A DNA stretch of 64,000 bases from Pyramidobacter porci. GTDB lineage: Bacteria > Synergistota > Synergistia > Synergistales > Dethiosulfovibrionaceae. Location of the stretch: positions 186,001 to 250,000 of the forward strand of contig NZ_VUNH01000001.1 of assembly GCF_009695745.1 (NCBI RefSeq), read 5' to 3'. Positions within the stretch are counted from its first letter, which is position 1; every line of letters starts with the position of its first letter. The position numbers and the translations under genes are program-made. The notes under the pieces are model-generated. The model saw nothing but the letters and a program-made list of their open reading frames with translations, was not told where the DNA came from and did not search any database. Below are positions 18,848 through 27,714 of the stretch, in pieces.

Positions 18848-19862
18848 GCCGTCCGAAATCGAGCGAGTCTTCGTCGTCGGGCTCTCGTGCATCGGCGATA
18901 TGCTGCTGAGCAGCGCGGCCCTGTATAATTTGAGGGCGTATCTGCCTCATGCTCATTTCACGATCGGCGCGAACGCTCAAGTTGCCGCCATGTTGGCCGA
19001 TGATCCGTTATGGGATGAAATCAAGCTCTATGACCGCGGCAAGCCGAATTCCCCGTACAATGGATGGCGAGGGCGCATTCGCGCGATCCGCGAGTTCCGC
19101 GCCGGAAAATACGATCTTATCGTCGATCTGCGCAGCACGTTGATTCCGCTGTTCATGAACTGTCGGTACCGGCCGCTCTGGGAGTGGAGAGAACTTTTTC
19201 TTCCTCGTCGAATGCATGAAGCGGAGAGGAATCTCTATTGTATGGGATCGCTTGGCGTGCCGCTGAGAAGTCGAAGCATGAGGCTTTACGTACCCGAAAA
19301 TATTTCCCGCGATGTTCGGCGCGAGCTGGCTCCCTATCGGAACAAACTGGTGATTTTGAATCCGGGAGGGCGCGCCTTCAAGCGCTGGCCGGCCGAAAAC
19401 TTTGCGGCATTGGGACGTCGTTTGAGCGAAGAGGGGTACAAAATCGCCGTGATGGGCTACTCTGCTGAGGAGCAGGCCGCGGCAGCGCCGGTTCTGGCTT
19501 CATTGCCGGAAGCGCTCGATTTTTCGGGACAGGTTCCCATGCCGATCAGCGCTTCGCGCCTGGCCGCGGCGCGTCTGTGCGTCACGAATGACTGCGGCGC
19601 CCTTCACATGGCCAGCGCCGTGGGAACGCCGACGATCGGTATTTTCGGCACGACGGATCCCTGGCGGTATGGCCCGTGGGGGAACAGGCATGAAATTGTT
19701 TTTCCCAAGACGTGCCCGAAATCTTTTTGCCGCGACGAGGGCGCGGATTGTCCGATCGGACGCGACAATTGCTTACAGCAGATCCCGGTGGACGACGTGT
19801 GGGCGGCCGCGAAAAAGATCCTTGCGGAGTCCTCAATTGACTGCAATGGGGAGCGAAAATGA
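18837..19862 (+). CDS. Family 9 glycosyltransferase (heptosyltransferase-like)
   Basis: The 341-residue protein is a GT9 enzyme of the WaaC/WaaF/WaaQ type, which moves L-glycero-D-manno-heptose from ADP-heptose to the inner core. It has VFVVGLSCIGDMLLSSAAL near the N-terminus, LVILNPGGRAFKRWPAENFA near residue 170 and VTNDCGALHMASAVGTPTI followed by FGTTDP near residue 250-270. A C-terminal Cys-rich tail (CPKSFC, CPIGRDNC) is present. The start overlaps the upstream unknown gene and the stop overlaps the next GT9 gene by 4 bases. Confidence 0.88.
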   Translation: MRIEPSEIERVFVVGLSCIGDMLLSSAALYNLRAYLPHAHFTIGANAQVAAMLADDPLWDEIKLYDRGKPNSPYNGWRGRIRAIREFRAGKYDLIVDLRSTLIPLFMNCRYRPLWEWRELFLPRRMHEAERNLYCMGSLGVPLRSRSMRLYVPENISRDVRRELAPYRNKLVILNPGGRAFKRWPAENFAALGRRLSEEGYKIAVMGYSAEEQAAAAPVLASLPEALDFSGQVPMPISASRLAAARLCVTNDCGALHMASAVGTPTIGIFGTTDPWRYGPWGNRHEIVFPKTCPKSFCRDEGADCPIGRDNCLQQIPVDDVWAAAKKILAESSIDCNGERK

Positions 19863-20863
19863 ATTTTCCGCGGGTGGCTCTGGATAACAATGTCAAAGCA
19901 AAAGTTGTGCTGATCCGTTTTTCGGCTTTGGGCGATATCGTTCTCACGGCTCATATCGGCAAAAAATTAAAAGAACTGTTCCCGTCTTTCGAGATTACGT
20001 GGCTGACGGAGAAAGGCTACGCTCCACTGGCACAATGTATGCCTTGGATCGACAACGTGATGCCGTGGGACCGGCAGGAAGGGCAAAAGGGCTTTCTCAA
20101 ACTTGTTTCCCGCATCCGCAAGGAAAAGTTTGACATCCTCGTGAACCTGCAGGACAATGACCGCACGGCCCTGCTGACCCTGCTCACCTCCATTCCTTTG
20201 AAGATCGGCTTCCATCGGCATTTTCAGTTTGTTTACCATCAGGATATCTATGCCGTGCTCGGTCAGTTGGGCATTTCACCGTGTCTGGAAAAGCGGATTC
20301 ATAGTTCCTTGGTGCGTCCTGCGGGGGATTCTCCTCTGAGCTCCTGCAGTGAAATGGAGAACGTTCGAGGCTGCGCCGCCCTGGCCATCGGCGCCAGCAT
20401 GGCACGAAAGCGCTGGCCAGCCGCGTATTGGGCTCGGCTCATCGATTATTTGTCACGGGAAAATTGCATGGCAGTTCTCGTTGGCGCCGGAGTCGAAGAG
20501 CTGAGAATGTCGGAGGAAATTATGGCGCTGTGCCCCGGCAAAAAAATTCTCAATCTCGTCGACGCGCTTTCCTTGCTCGATTTGCTCCGCGTGCTGGCCG
20601 ACGCCTCTTTTGTCGTCGCTGCCGACACCGGGCCTCTCCACATGGCACGTGCGTTGGGCAGTAAAGTGATTGCGCTGTTTGGGCCGACGTCGCTTTCGAT
20701 CGCCTATACGCAAAGCTTTGATAAAGTTGTTTATACATCCTGCGAAAAGATGGGATGTTGGGATTGGAAATGCTCTTTGCCCTGTATGGAGCGCATTTCG
20801 CCGCAAAAAGTCGTCGAAGCCGCCGGCGAGATTTTGAAAGACCTTTTTCCGTCAAAGGAGTGA
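19859..20863 (+). CDS. Family 9 glycosyltransferase (heptosyltransferase-like)
   Basis: The 334-residue protein is a second GT9 heptosyltransferase. It has VVLIRFSALGDIVLTAHI near residue 16, ALAIGASMARKRWPAAYWA near residue 175, VVAADTGPLHMARALGSKVIALFGPT near residue 255, and a Cys-rich C-terminus (CEKMGCWDWKC). With its upstream neighbour it gives two heptosyltransferases, matching a core with at least two heptoses. It is followed 7 bases later by hldE, which makes the donor. Confidence 0.88.
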   Translation: MNFPRVALDNNVKAKVVLIRFSALGDIVLTAHIGKKLKELFPSFEITWLTEKGYAPLAQCMPWIDNVMPWDRQEGQKGFLKLVSRIRKEKFDILVNLQDNDRTALLTLLTSIPLKIGFHRHFQFVYHQDIYAVLGQLGISPCLEKRIHSSLVRPAGDSPLSSCSEMENVRGCAALAIGASMARKRWPAAYWARLIDYLSRENCMAVLVGAGVEELRMSEEIMALCPGKKILNLVDALSLLDLLRVLADASFVVAADTGPLHMARALGSKVIALFGPTSLSIAYTQSFDKVVYTSCEKMGCWDWKCSLPCMERISPQKVVEAAGEILKDLFPSKE

Positions 20864-20870
20864 ATCCGCT

Positions 20871-22364
20871 TTGTCTGAAGCTACTCTTGTAAAGATCGTA
20901 GAACGAGTCGAGCGGCTTTCTCCATGTACAGTCGCCGTCATCGGCGACCTCATGCTTGACCGGTATCTTTACGGCAGCGTGGAGCGGATCTCTCCCGAAG
21001 CGCCGATTCCGGTCGTGAAGTTTCAGAGTGAGAGAAGCGTTCTCGGCGGGGCGGGCAACGTCGTCGCCAATCTTTGCGGGCTTGGCGCGGACGTCAAGTT
21101 CTTCGCTCAGCTCGGCGGCGACCCGGAGGCGCGGGAAGTCTTGGGGCTTTTGGGCGCTTTGAATGATCGGCGCCGGGGAAGCGTCGAACTGTTCCCGTCC
21201 CATAAGGAGACGACGACCGTGAAAACGCGCGTCATCGGCAACGGGCGTCAGCAGATGATGCGGCTGGATCATGAGGATATTCTCCCGTTGGGCCCGGAAT
21301 TGGAGGGCGAACTTCTTTCCCGACTGTCGGGACTTGGCGCGGGCCGTCTGGACGCGGTCATCCTTTCCGACTACGGCAAGGGCATGTGTTCGCCTTCGGT
21401 GTGCCGCAGAGTCATCGAGATGTGCCGGACACGGCACATTCCGGTCTTTGTCGATCCCAAGGGAGCGGATTGGGGGCGCTATGCCGGAGCCGAGCTGGTC
21501 ACGCCCAACGTGAAAGAGCTTTCGGACGCGGCCGGAGTGAGCATATCGAACGACGAAGACGAAGCGCTTGCGGCGCAGGCTCGAAAGGTTCGTTCTTCCT
21601 TTGGGCTGAACAATTTGCTGGTCACCCGCTCCGAAAAGGGCAGCACGTTCGTCGGCGAACAAGAATGTTTTGACGAACCGTCTCAGGCGGTCGACGTTTA
21701 CGACGTTTCCGGCGCCGGCGATACGGTTATTGCCACAGTCGCCTTTTTTCGCGCCTACGGCGTCGACTGGCGGAACTGCTGTCGGCTGTCGAATGCGGCG
21801 GCCCAGGTGGTCATCGGCAGGGCGGGAACGTATCCGATTTCCTATCGAGAGTTGAAGGATCTGTGCCTCTCCAGAATGGAAGCGTCGTCTCCGTTCTCCG
21901 CAGGGCAGAAGATTTTCGATGCGGCCGCTGCGGTACGGCTGGTGAAGGAATGGAAAGAACAAGGGAAAAAGGTGGTTTTCACGAACGGCTGCTTCGACGT
22001 CTTTCACGCCGGTCACGTCGACTCGCTGACGCGCGCCAGAGCTTTGGGCGATCGACTGCTCGTCGGCCTCAACTCCGACCGTTCGGTAAGAAATCTGAAA
22101 GGCGATACTCGTCCGATCAACAGCGAGCAGAACCGAGCCGCCGTTCTGGCGGCCCTTGAATGTGTGGACGCGGTGGTCATTTTTGACGAGAATACGCCGG
22201 AGCGGCTTCTTTCTCTGATCAGGCCGGATGTTCTGGTCAAGGGCGGCGACTACCGGCCGGAGCGGATCGCCGGCGCCGCGCATGCCGGCAGAGTGGAGAT
22301 TCTGCCGTTGCTTCCGGGGCTTTCCAGCACGTCGATCATTGACAAACTGCGCGAAAATGAATAA
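20871..22364 (+). CDS. hldE: HldE, bifunctional heptose-7-phosphate kinase / heptose-1-phosphate adenylyltransferase
   Basis: The 497-residue protein makes ADP-D-glycero-D-manno-heptose in two steps. The N-terminal ribokinase-like domain (about 1-330) has VAVIGDLMLDRYLYG and DVSGAGDTVIATVA; the C-terminal cytidylyltransferase-like domain begins VVFTNGCFDVFHAGHVDSL (about residues 369-387) with the HxGH nucleotide site. The start is TTG, supported by AAAGGAG ten bases upstream. No epimerase gene (hldD) is seen nearby. It overlaps gmhB by 8 bases. Confidence 0.94.
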   Translation: MSEATLVKIVERVERLSPCTVAVIGDLMLDRYLYGSVERISPEAPIPVVKFQSERSVLGGAGNVVANLCGLGADVKFFAQLGGDPEAREVLGLLGALNDRRRGSVELFPSHKETTTVKTRVIGNGRQQMMRLDHEDILPLGPELEGELLSRLSGLGAGRLDAVILSDYGKGMCSPSVCRRVIEMCRTRHIPVFVDPKGADWGRYAGAELVTPNVKELSDAAGVSISNDEDEALAAQARKVRSSFGLNNLLVTRSEKGSTFVGEQECFDEPSQAVDVYDVSGAGDTVIATVAFFRAYGVDWRNCCRLSNAAAQVVIGRAGTYPISYRELKDLCLSRMEASSPFSAGQKIFDAAAAVRLVKEWKEQGKKVVFTNGCFDVFHAGHVDSLTRARALGDRLLVGLNSDRSVRNLKGDTRPINSEQNRAAVLAALECVDAVVIFDENTPERLLSLIRPDVLVKGGDYRPERIAGAAHAGRVEILPLLPGLSSTSIIDKLRENE

Positions 22365-22902
22365 AAAAAAGTGGGTGATTCTCGATCGCGACGGGACGAT
22401 CATCGAGGAAAAAAACTATCTTCATCGTCCCGAACAGGTGGTTCTCCTGCCCGGCGCGGCCGAAGGACTGAGACTTTTGTGTGAGCGCGGGTACGTGCTG
22501 ACGGTTGTCACCAATCAGTCGGGAGTCGGCCGCGGTTACTTTTCGATGGCTGACGTTGACCGCGTGCACTGCCGCTTGACGGAGCTGCTGGCGGACCGGG
22601 GAGTCACGCTGCAGGGAATCTACGTCTGCCCGCATCGGGCGAATCAGCGTTGTGCGTGCCGCAAACCGGCCGTCGGGCTCATTTCACGGGCAAGCGCCGA
22701 TTGCGGTTTGACCAGCGATACTATTGCCGCCGTGATCGGCGACAAAGAATCCGACATGCAGTTTGGCAAAAATCTCGCCAGCCCTGTGATACTATTAATG
22801 TCGGGCTACGGTCGCAGAGAGCGGGCGCGCGGCGTAAGCGCCGATTTCTACGCCGAGAACTTGCTGCAGGCGGCCCGTTGGCTTTTGGAACGTCAAAAAT
22901 AA
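22357..22902 (+). CDS. gmhB: GmhB, D-glycero-D-manno-heptose-1,7-bisphosphate 7-phosphatase
   Basis: The 181-residue HAD-type phosphatase removes the 7-phosphate between the two HldE reactions. It has the DRDGTIIEE nucleophile motif near residue 9, VVTNQSGVGRGYF, the zinc-binding cluster CPHRANQRCACRKP (Cys, His, Cys, Cys), and VIGDKESDMQFG. The ATG at 22357 overlaps the hldE stop and gives the normal family length. Heptose synthesis genes are consecutive here: hldE, gmhB, gmhA. Confidence 0.93.
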   Translation: MNKKKWVILDRDGTIIEEKNYLHRPEQVVLLPGAAEGLRLLCERGYVLTVVTNQSGVGRGYFSMADVDRVHCRLTELLADRGVTLQGIYVCPHRANQRCACRKPAVGLISRASADCGLTSDTIAAVIGDKESDMQFGKNLASPVILLMSGYGRRERARGVSADFYAENLLQAARWLLERQK

Positions 22903-22912
22903 GGTGGAATCC

Positions 22913-23500
22913 ATGGACAGGCACACGATAGAAGCGATCATTGCGGGAAATCTGGAACGCCACCGTCAGGTCTGCGAACGTCTGGCCGGTATGATGCCGC
23001 TGGTCGAGCGCGCTGCGGCGCTGATGATTCAGTCGCTGAAAAACGACGGGCGCGTTCTTTTCTGCGGCAACGGCGGCTCGGCCGCCGACGCTCAGCATCT
23101 CGCCGCGGAACTTTCCGGACGATATCTTTTCAACCGGCCGGCGCTCGACGCCGAAGCATTGCATGTCAACACGTCGGCGCTCACCGCGATCGCCAATGAT
23201 TTCGGTTACGAGACGGTTTTTTCGCGGCACGTCGAGGCGCATGGGCGCCCCGGAGACACGCTGGTGGCGATTTCGACCAGCGGCGGCAGCGCCAACGTCG
23301 TGAAAGCGGCCGAAGCCGCGCGCCGCAAAAAAATGCGCGTCATTGCCATGACGGGGGAAAAAGACTCGCTTCTGTCCGGCATGGCGGACGTCGTGCTGGC
23401 GGTGCCGACGGCCGAGACGCCTCGGATTCAGGAAATGCACATTCTGATCGGACACACGCTGTGTGAAATCATTGAAAAAAACCTTTTTGAAGAGAAGTGA
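22913..23500 (+). CDS. gmhA: GmhA, sedoheptulose-7-phosphate isomerase
   Basis: The 195-residue SIS-domain enzyme converts sedoheptulose 7-phosphate to D-glycero-D-manno-heptose 7-phosphate, the first step of heptose synthesis. It shows FCGNGGSAADAQHLAAEL, AISTSGGSANVVKA and TPRIQEMHILIGHTLCE, which are GmhA hallmarks. The ATG at 22913 is preferred over a GTG at 22904 because AAGGTGG lies five bases before it. It follows gmhB by 10 bases. Confidence 0.94.
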   Translation: MDRHTIEAIIAGNLERHRQVCERLAGMMPLVERAAALMIQSLKNDGRVLFCGNGGSAADAQHLAAELSGRYLFNRPALDAEALHVNTSALTAIANDFGYETVFSRHVEAHGRPGDTLVAISTSGGSANVVKAAEAARRKKMRVIAMTGEKDSLLSGMADVVLAVPTAETPRIQEMHILIGHTLCEIIEKNLFEEK

Positions 23501-23560
23501 TTTTCCGGTGGGCTTTTTTCTGATTGGGGAACGCGTTTTTATCATCAAGGAGGGACTCGA

Positions 23561-24295
23561 ATGAGTGTCAAAAGAAGAGGATTTTATTTTGCGCTGATGG
23601 TATGTGTGCTGAGCGTTTCGACCGCCTCTGCCGCGGAGTGGCGCCAAAAGAAGGAATATCGCGACGATTTCGGCGCCAGCGTCGAGATTCAGGCGACGTA
23701 CTATGCGGCGGAATACGTGGAACGCTCGACTCAGGATCAGGCGCAGAAAAATCTGTGGACGGCCGACGAGGCGGAGGATTACCGTTACAATTTGCTGCAG
23801 CAGCTGAAACTTGATGATACGATCCCCGTGTTTATCAGATTCACGAACCGCGGGCCGGCGATCCGCATGGCTCCTTTCGAGAGTCAGGTTACCCTGACCG
23901 TGGGCAAACATCGTCTTTCCCCTGTCGATTACGACAAACGCTTCAACTTCAAAATCACCGATGAACGTGAAGGCTTCGTCTACTTTCCCCGTTACGATTC
24001 CAAGGGAAAGCCCTATCTGACGCCGAAAGTCAAAACGGTCAAGTTCACCATCGACGGCGCCATCACGCCCGTGACGCTCGGCAAGACCATTGATTTCTTC
24101 TGGGACGTCAAAGACGACGACCCCAACAAGCTGCTGCAAGGCAAATCGGGCGCCCGCATGGAAATGGATCGTCTGAACAAACGCGTCGGCAACCTGACAA
24201 AGGAAGGCAAGGAGCTTCAGGACCGCCTGAACGAAATCCAGGAGGAACTGAGCAAGCTCAACAAACGCATGATGGAACTGCAAAAAGAAATTTAA
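23561..24295 (+). CDS. Secreted coiled-coil protein of unknown function
   Basis: I do not recognise this 244-residue protein. It has a clear Sec signal peptide (positively charged start, hydrophobic core, cleavage likely after TASA near residue 24), a mixed beta-rich middle with many charged residues, and a C-terminal coiled coil (about residues 200-243) rich in Lys, Glu and Leu heptads. An AAGGAGGG site precedes the ATG. It lies 60 bases after gmhA and before a terminator, so it may be transcribed with the LPS-core genes. A periplasmic role is inferred only. Confidence 0.75.
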   Translation: MSVKRRGFYFALMVCVLSVSTASAAEWRQKKEYRDDFGASVEIQATYYAAEYVERSTQDQAQKNLWTADEAEDYRYNLLQQLKLDDTIPVFIRFTNRGPAIRMAPFESQVTLTVGKHRLSPVDYDKRFNFKITDEREGFVYFPRYDSKGKPYLTPKVKTVKFTIDGAITPVTLGKTIDFFWDVKDDDPNKLLQGKSGARMEMDRLNKRVGNLTKEGKELQDRLNEIQEELSKLNKRMMELQKEI

Positions 24296-24308
24296 TTGGC
24301 GGAAAACG

Positions 24309-24348
24309 AAAAGGGACTCAACTCGCGCGGAGTTGGGCCCCTTTATTT
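24309..24348 (+). terminator. Terminator closing the LPS-core operon
   Basis: A stem of about 14 pairs (AAAGGGACTCAACTC with GAGTTGGGCCCCTTT, one mismatch and one wobble) with a short GCGCG loop is followed by a T-rich stretch, 14 bases after the secreted-protein gene. Confidence 0.82.
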
Positions 24349-24379
24349 GTCTCGATGGTTCCGGTCGAAGAGAAAAGTG

Positions 24380-24385
24380 TATAAT
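24380..24385 (+). promoter_or_regulatory. Likely -10 element of the pfkA promoter
   Basis: A perfect TATAAT lies 31 bases before the pfkA ATG and directly after a terminator. No good -35 is seen at the right spacing, so only the -10 is marked. Confidence 0.45.
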
Positions 24386-24415
24386 TGGAAAAACAGCGCG
24401 CAAGGAGGATAAAAA

Positions 24416-25378
24416 ATGAAACGTATTGCAGTGTTGACCAGCGGCGGCGACGCGCCGGGGATGAACGCGGCCATCCGGGCCGTCGTCAGGTGCGCGGCCT
24501 ATCACGATATAAAATGTCTGGGCGTGGCGCAGGGATATGAAGGCCTCATCGACGGCATCTTCCGCAAGATCGAAGTGCGGGACGTGGGGTCGATCATCCA
24601 GCGCGGCGGAACGGTGCTGCGAACCTCGCGCAGCGAACGTTTCCTGACGGAGGAAGGCAGAAAAAAAGCGCGCCAGCAGTGCGACGACCGCAACATCGAC
24701 GGCCTGATCGTCATCGGCGGCGACGGTTCGTTCCGCGGCGCCTGGGAACTGCAGAAAATGGGGCTGCCCGTCGTGGGGATCCCCGCGACGATCGACAACG
24801 ACGTCAACGGCACCGACATGACGATCGGCTTCGATACGGCGCTCAATACGGCTCTGGACGCCGTGCGGCGGCTGCGCGATACGGCCCACAGTCACGACAA
24901 GCTTTTCATCGTCGAGGTGATGGGGCGTCACTGCGGCTTTATCGCGCTGCAAACCGCCGTGGCCGGCGGCGCGGAATTTGCGGTACTGCCCGAGATCCCC
25001 TTCGACATCGGCGCTCTGTGCAAAAAGCTCAAAGCGTCGCGCCTCAGCGGGAAAAATTATTCTCTCATCATTCTTGCGGAAGGCGTCATGTCCGGCTACG
25101 AACTGCAGAAAAAGCTTGCCGAACAGGCTCCCGGTTACAAAGCGACGGTAACGGTGCTCGGCCATATCCAGCGCGGCGGCGCGCCATCCAGTTACGACGC
25201 GACGATCGCCACCCGCATGGGGGCCTACGCGGTCAACTGTCTGCTGGAGGGAAAGCACGGCGTCATGACCGGACTGGTCAACGGGCACATGACGCCGGTT
25301 CCTCTGCCGAACACGTGGGAGGTAAAAAAGCGACTGAACCCCGAGCTGCTCGAGCTGGTGAAAGAACTCAGCATCTAA
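24416..25378 (+). CDS. pfkA: PfkA, ATP-dependent 6-phosphofructokinase
   Basis: The 320-residue enzyme phosphorylates fructose 6-phosphate in glycolysis. It has LTSGGDAPGMNAAIRAVV at the N-terminus, IGGDGSFRGA near residue 102 (the GGDGS form typical of ATP users rather than the GGDD form of many pyrophosphate users), PATIDNDVNGTD with the catalytic Asp, and VEVMGRHCGFIAL. Length matches bacterial PfkA. AAGGAGG lies before the ATG. Its stop and the hypF stop overlap by 4 bases, tail to tail. Confidence 0.95.
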   Translation: MKRIAVLTSGGDAPGMNAAIRAVVRCAAYHDIKCLGVAQGYEGLIDGIFRKIEVRDVGSIIQRGGTVLRTSRSERFLTEEGRKKARQQCDDRNIDGLIVIGGDGSFRGAWELQKMGLPVVGIPATIDNDVNGTDMTIGFDTALNTALDAVRRLRDTAHSHDKLFIVEVMGRHCGFIALQTAVAGGAEFAVLPEIPFDIGALCKKLKASRLSGKNYSLIILAEGVMSGYELQKKLAEQAPGYKATVTVLGHIQRGGAPSSYDATIATRMGAYAVNCLLEGKHGVMTGLVNGHMTPVPLPNTWEVKKRLNPELLELVKELSI

Positions 25379-27636
25379 CTTTCGTTCCGCCGCAGGCCGC
25401 CGATATAGGCCTGACCGACGGAGAGGCACTCGTCGTTCGGAGAAAGCAGTTTGTGAGTGAGCGGCGTCAGCCCCCGAGCGCGGAGCAGAGGCAGCGTCTC
25501 TTTCAAGAGCAGGCCGTTCTGCCAGCAGCCGCCGGAAAGGGCGACCAGACGGATACCCGTTTGACCGGCAACGTTCGCTGCGCACTGGGCCAGCGCCTGC
25601 GCCAGCCGCGTGTGAAAAGCCCCGGCCGCAAAAAGGACGTTGTGCGGGGGCCGCGCCAGAGCGGCGACGAAAGGGCGCCAGTCGATGACGCTGTTTTCAA
25701 CGTCAAAGGGCAAACCGGTACCGAGCGCGGGATGTGTCTCCGCAAAAGCCTGCAGTTCCATGGCCGCTTCGCCGTCATAGCTGACGGTTTCTTTTTTCAG
25801 AACGATCGCGGCCAGACCGTCGAAAAGGCGTCCACAGGAACTTGTGAGCGGAAACGCCTCCCAGGCATTCAGAAGCTGCCGGGCGGCGGCGGTTCGTCCG
25901 GGCCAGAGGCCCTGGCACAGTTCAAGCGCCTCGTGAGCGCCGCAGCCTTCCACCAACAGGCTCAGGCCGCAGCGCCAGGGTTCCATGACGGCGCGGTCGC
26001 CTCCGGGCAGACGGAATTCCTTGAGATGACCGCAGCGTTCGAAGCTTTCCGCGTCGCCGCAGAGGATCTCTCCGCCCCAGATCGAGCCGTCGCCGCCATA
26101 TCCCGTGCCATCCATGATGATGCCAAGGGCGGGAGAATCGACGCGGTTTTCCGCGAGACAGGCCATCATGTGGGCATAGTGATGCTGCACGGCAAGCGCC
26201 GGCAGCCGGGAGAAAATTCTCTTCGCCACGGCGGTGGAGAGGTAAAGCGGATGCAGATCGGTGACGAGCCGCTCGGGAGCGAAGTTGTAGAGGCCGAGAA
26301 AGTGCCGCAGGGCTTTTTCGTAGAACTGCGCGGTTCCCATCTCCTTCATGTCGCCCAGGTATTGGCTGGAAAAGATCATGGCGTCCTGGCTGAACGCGAA
26401 AGTCCCTTTCATCTCCGCGCCGGCGGCGAGCACCGGCGCCAGCTCGCGTGCGGCGATAATGGGATTGGGAACGTAGCCGCGCGCCCGTCGGATCAGGACG
26501 GGGCCGCTGTCGTGATGGAGCAGGACGGAGTCGTCGATCTTCATGTGGATCGGGCGGTTGTGGACGAGGAACCCGTCGCAAATCCCGGCGAGGCGCCGAT
26601 ACGCTTCCTCGTTTTCGGAGACGAGCGGCTCGCCGCTCAGATTGGCGCTCGTCATCACGAGGGCGTCGAATTCTTCCATGATCATATGATGAAGCGGGGT
26701 ATAGGGGAGCATCACGCCCAGACGATTCAAGCCGGGCGCGACCGACGGAGCGAGAAAGTTGGAATCGTTCCGTTCCAGCAGTATAATAGGAGCTCGTGCG
26801 CCCATCAGCAGCTTTGTGTCGGCGGCGCTCAGCTTCACGATCTTTTCGGCGACGGCGACGTTTTTGACCATGACCGCAAAGGGACGGCGCGGACGGCGCT
26901 TGCGTCGGCGCAGCAGGGAGACTGCCTCTTCCCGGGTCGCGTCGCAGGCCAGATGGAAGCCCCCCAGCCCCTTGACGGCGATGATTTGGCCGTTCGCAAG
27001 TGCAGCGATCGTCAGCCCGAAGGCTTTTTCATCCCGCGCTATCTCTTGCCCTTGAGCGTCGCAATACGCCAGGCGAGGGCCGCAAACGGGACAGGCGTTC
27101 GGCTGGGCGTGAAAGCGGCGGTCGTTTTCGTCGGCGTATTCCTGTCGGCACGCTGGGCACATCGGAAAGGCCGACATGGTCGTCTTGGGGCGGTCGTAGG
27201 GGAGTTCCCTGACGATCGAAAAGCGCGGGCCGCAGTTCGTGCAGTTCGTGAAGGCGTAACGGTAACGCCTGTTGGCGGGGGCACTGATGTCGGCCAGGCA
27301 GTCCCGGCACGTCGCCATGTCGGGCGGAAGCAGGACTCTCTGCCGAAGCGAACGTACGCTTTTGAGTATGATAAAATCGTCATCGGTCTGTTCCACGTTC
27401 TTTTGTTCGAGCAGTTTGAGATCCACGATCAGCGCCACGTCAGGGCAGTCGCGTTTCAGTTCCGCCATGTACCGTGCGATTGCGTCCTCCGTCCCCTGCA
27501 GGCGAAGCAGAACGCCGTCGGAAGTGTTTGCCACGGAGCCGCGGATCCCGTTGCGATGCGCGATTCTTACGCACAGCGGGCGGAAGCCGACGCCCTGGAC
27601 GATGCCGCTGACGCTGTATGTTTTTTCGATCAGCAT
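25375..27636 (-). CDS. hypF: HypF, carbamoyltransferase for [NiFe]-hydrogenase maturation
   Basis: The 753-residue protein makes the thiocarbamate that becomes the cyanide ligands of [NiFe]-hydrogenase. It has in order an acylphosphatase domain (GIVQGVGFRPLCVRI), two CxxC zinc-finger pairs (CRDCL, CTNC, CPAC, CPVC), a YrdC-like domain (AVKGLGGFHLACDA) and a Kae1-like domain with HHYAHMMACL and MDGTGYGGDG. The ATG at 27636 is chosen because GAGGTG lies six bases upstream; a GTG three codons earlier overlaps that site. No other hyp or hydrogenase gene is in this window. It is divergent from mnmA. Confidence 0.94.
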   Translation of the reverse strand: MLIEKTYSVSGIVQGVGFRPLCVRIAHRNGIRGSVANTSDGVLLRLQGTEDAIARYMAELKRDCPDVALIVDLKLLEQKNVEQTDDDFIILKSVRSLRQRVLLPPDMATCRDCLADISAPANRRYRYAFTNCTNCGPRFSIVRELPYDRPKTTMSAFPMCPACRQEYADENDRRFHAQPNACPVCGPRLAYCDAQGQEIARDEKAFGLTIAALANGQIIAVKGLGGFHLACDATREEAVSLLRRRKRRPRRPFAVMVKNVAVAEKIVKLSAADTKLLMGARAPIILLERNDSNFLAPSVAPGLNRLGVMLPYTPLHHMIMEEFDALVMTSANLSGEPLVSENEEAYRRLAGICDGFLVHNRPIHMKIDDSVLLHHDSGPVLIRRARGYVPNPIIAARELAPVLAAGAEMKGTFAFSQDAMIFSSQYLGDMKEMGTAQFYEKALRHFLGLYNFAPERLVTDLHPLYLSTAVAKRIFSRLPALAVQHHYAHMMACLAENRVDSPALGIIMDGTGYGGDGSIWGGEILCGDAESFERCGHLKEFRLPGGDRAVMEPWRCGLSLLVEGCGAHEALELCQGLWPGRTAAARQLLNAWEAFPLTSSCGRLFDGLAAIVLKKETVSYDGEAAMELQAFAETHPALGTGLPFDVENSVIDWRPFVAALARPPHNVLFAAGAFHTRLAQALAQCAANVAGQTGIRLVALSGGCWQNGLLLKETLPLLRARGLTPLTHKLLSPNDECLSVGQAYIGGLRRNES

Positions 27637-27663
27637 GAGTTTCACCTCGAATACGAAAACGCT

Positions 27664-27680
27664 CCGATTATTTTAATCGG
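27664..27680. promoter_or_regulatory. Perfect inverted repeat between hypF and mnmA
   Basis: CCGATTA, TTT, TAATCGG forms a 7-base perfect inverted repeat with a 3-base centre in the 78-base gap between the divergent hypF and mnmA starts. It could be an operator or a small hairpin in the hypF leader. There is no direct evidence for a binding protein. Confidence 0.4.
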
Positions 27681-27714
27681 TTGAAGACTTGCCCACAAGC
27701 GGCGCGGAGAGAGC

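Noticed and set aside
22721..25585. A 954-codon minus-strand frame
   Set aside because: It is antisense to gmhB, gmhA, the secreted protein and pfkA, all of which are strongly supported.
24679..27684. A 1001-codon plus-strand frame
   Set aside because: It runs antisense to hypF and over pfkA in another frame. It has low-complexity Arg-rich translation typical of GC-rich shadows and no motif.
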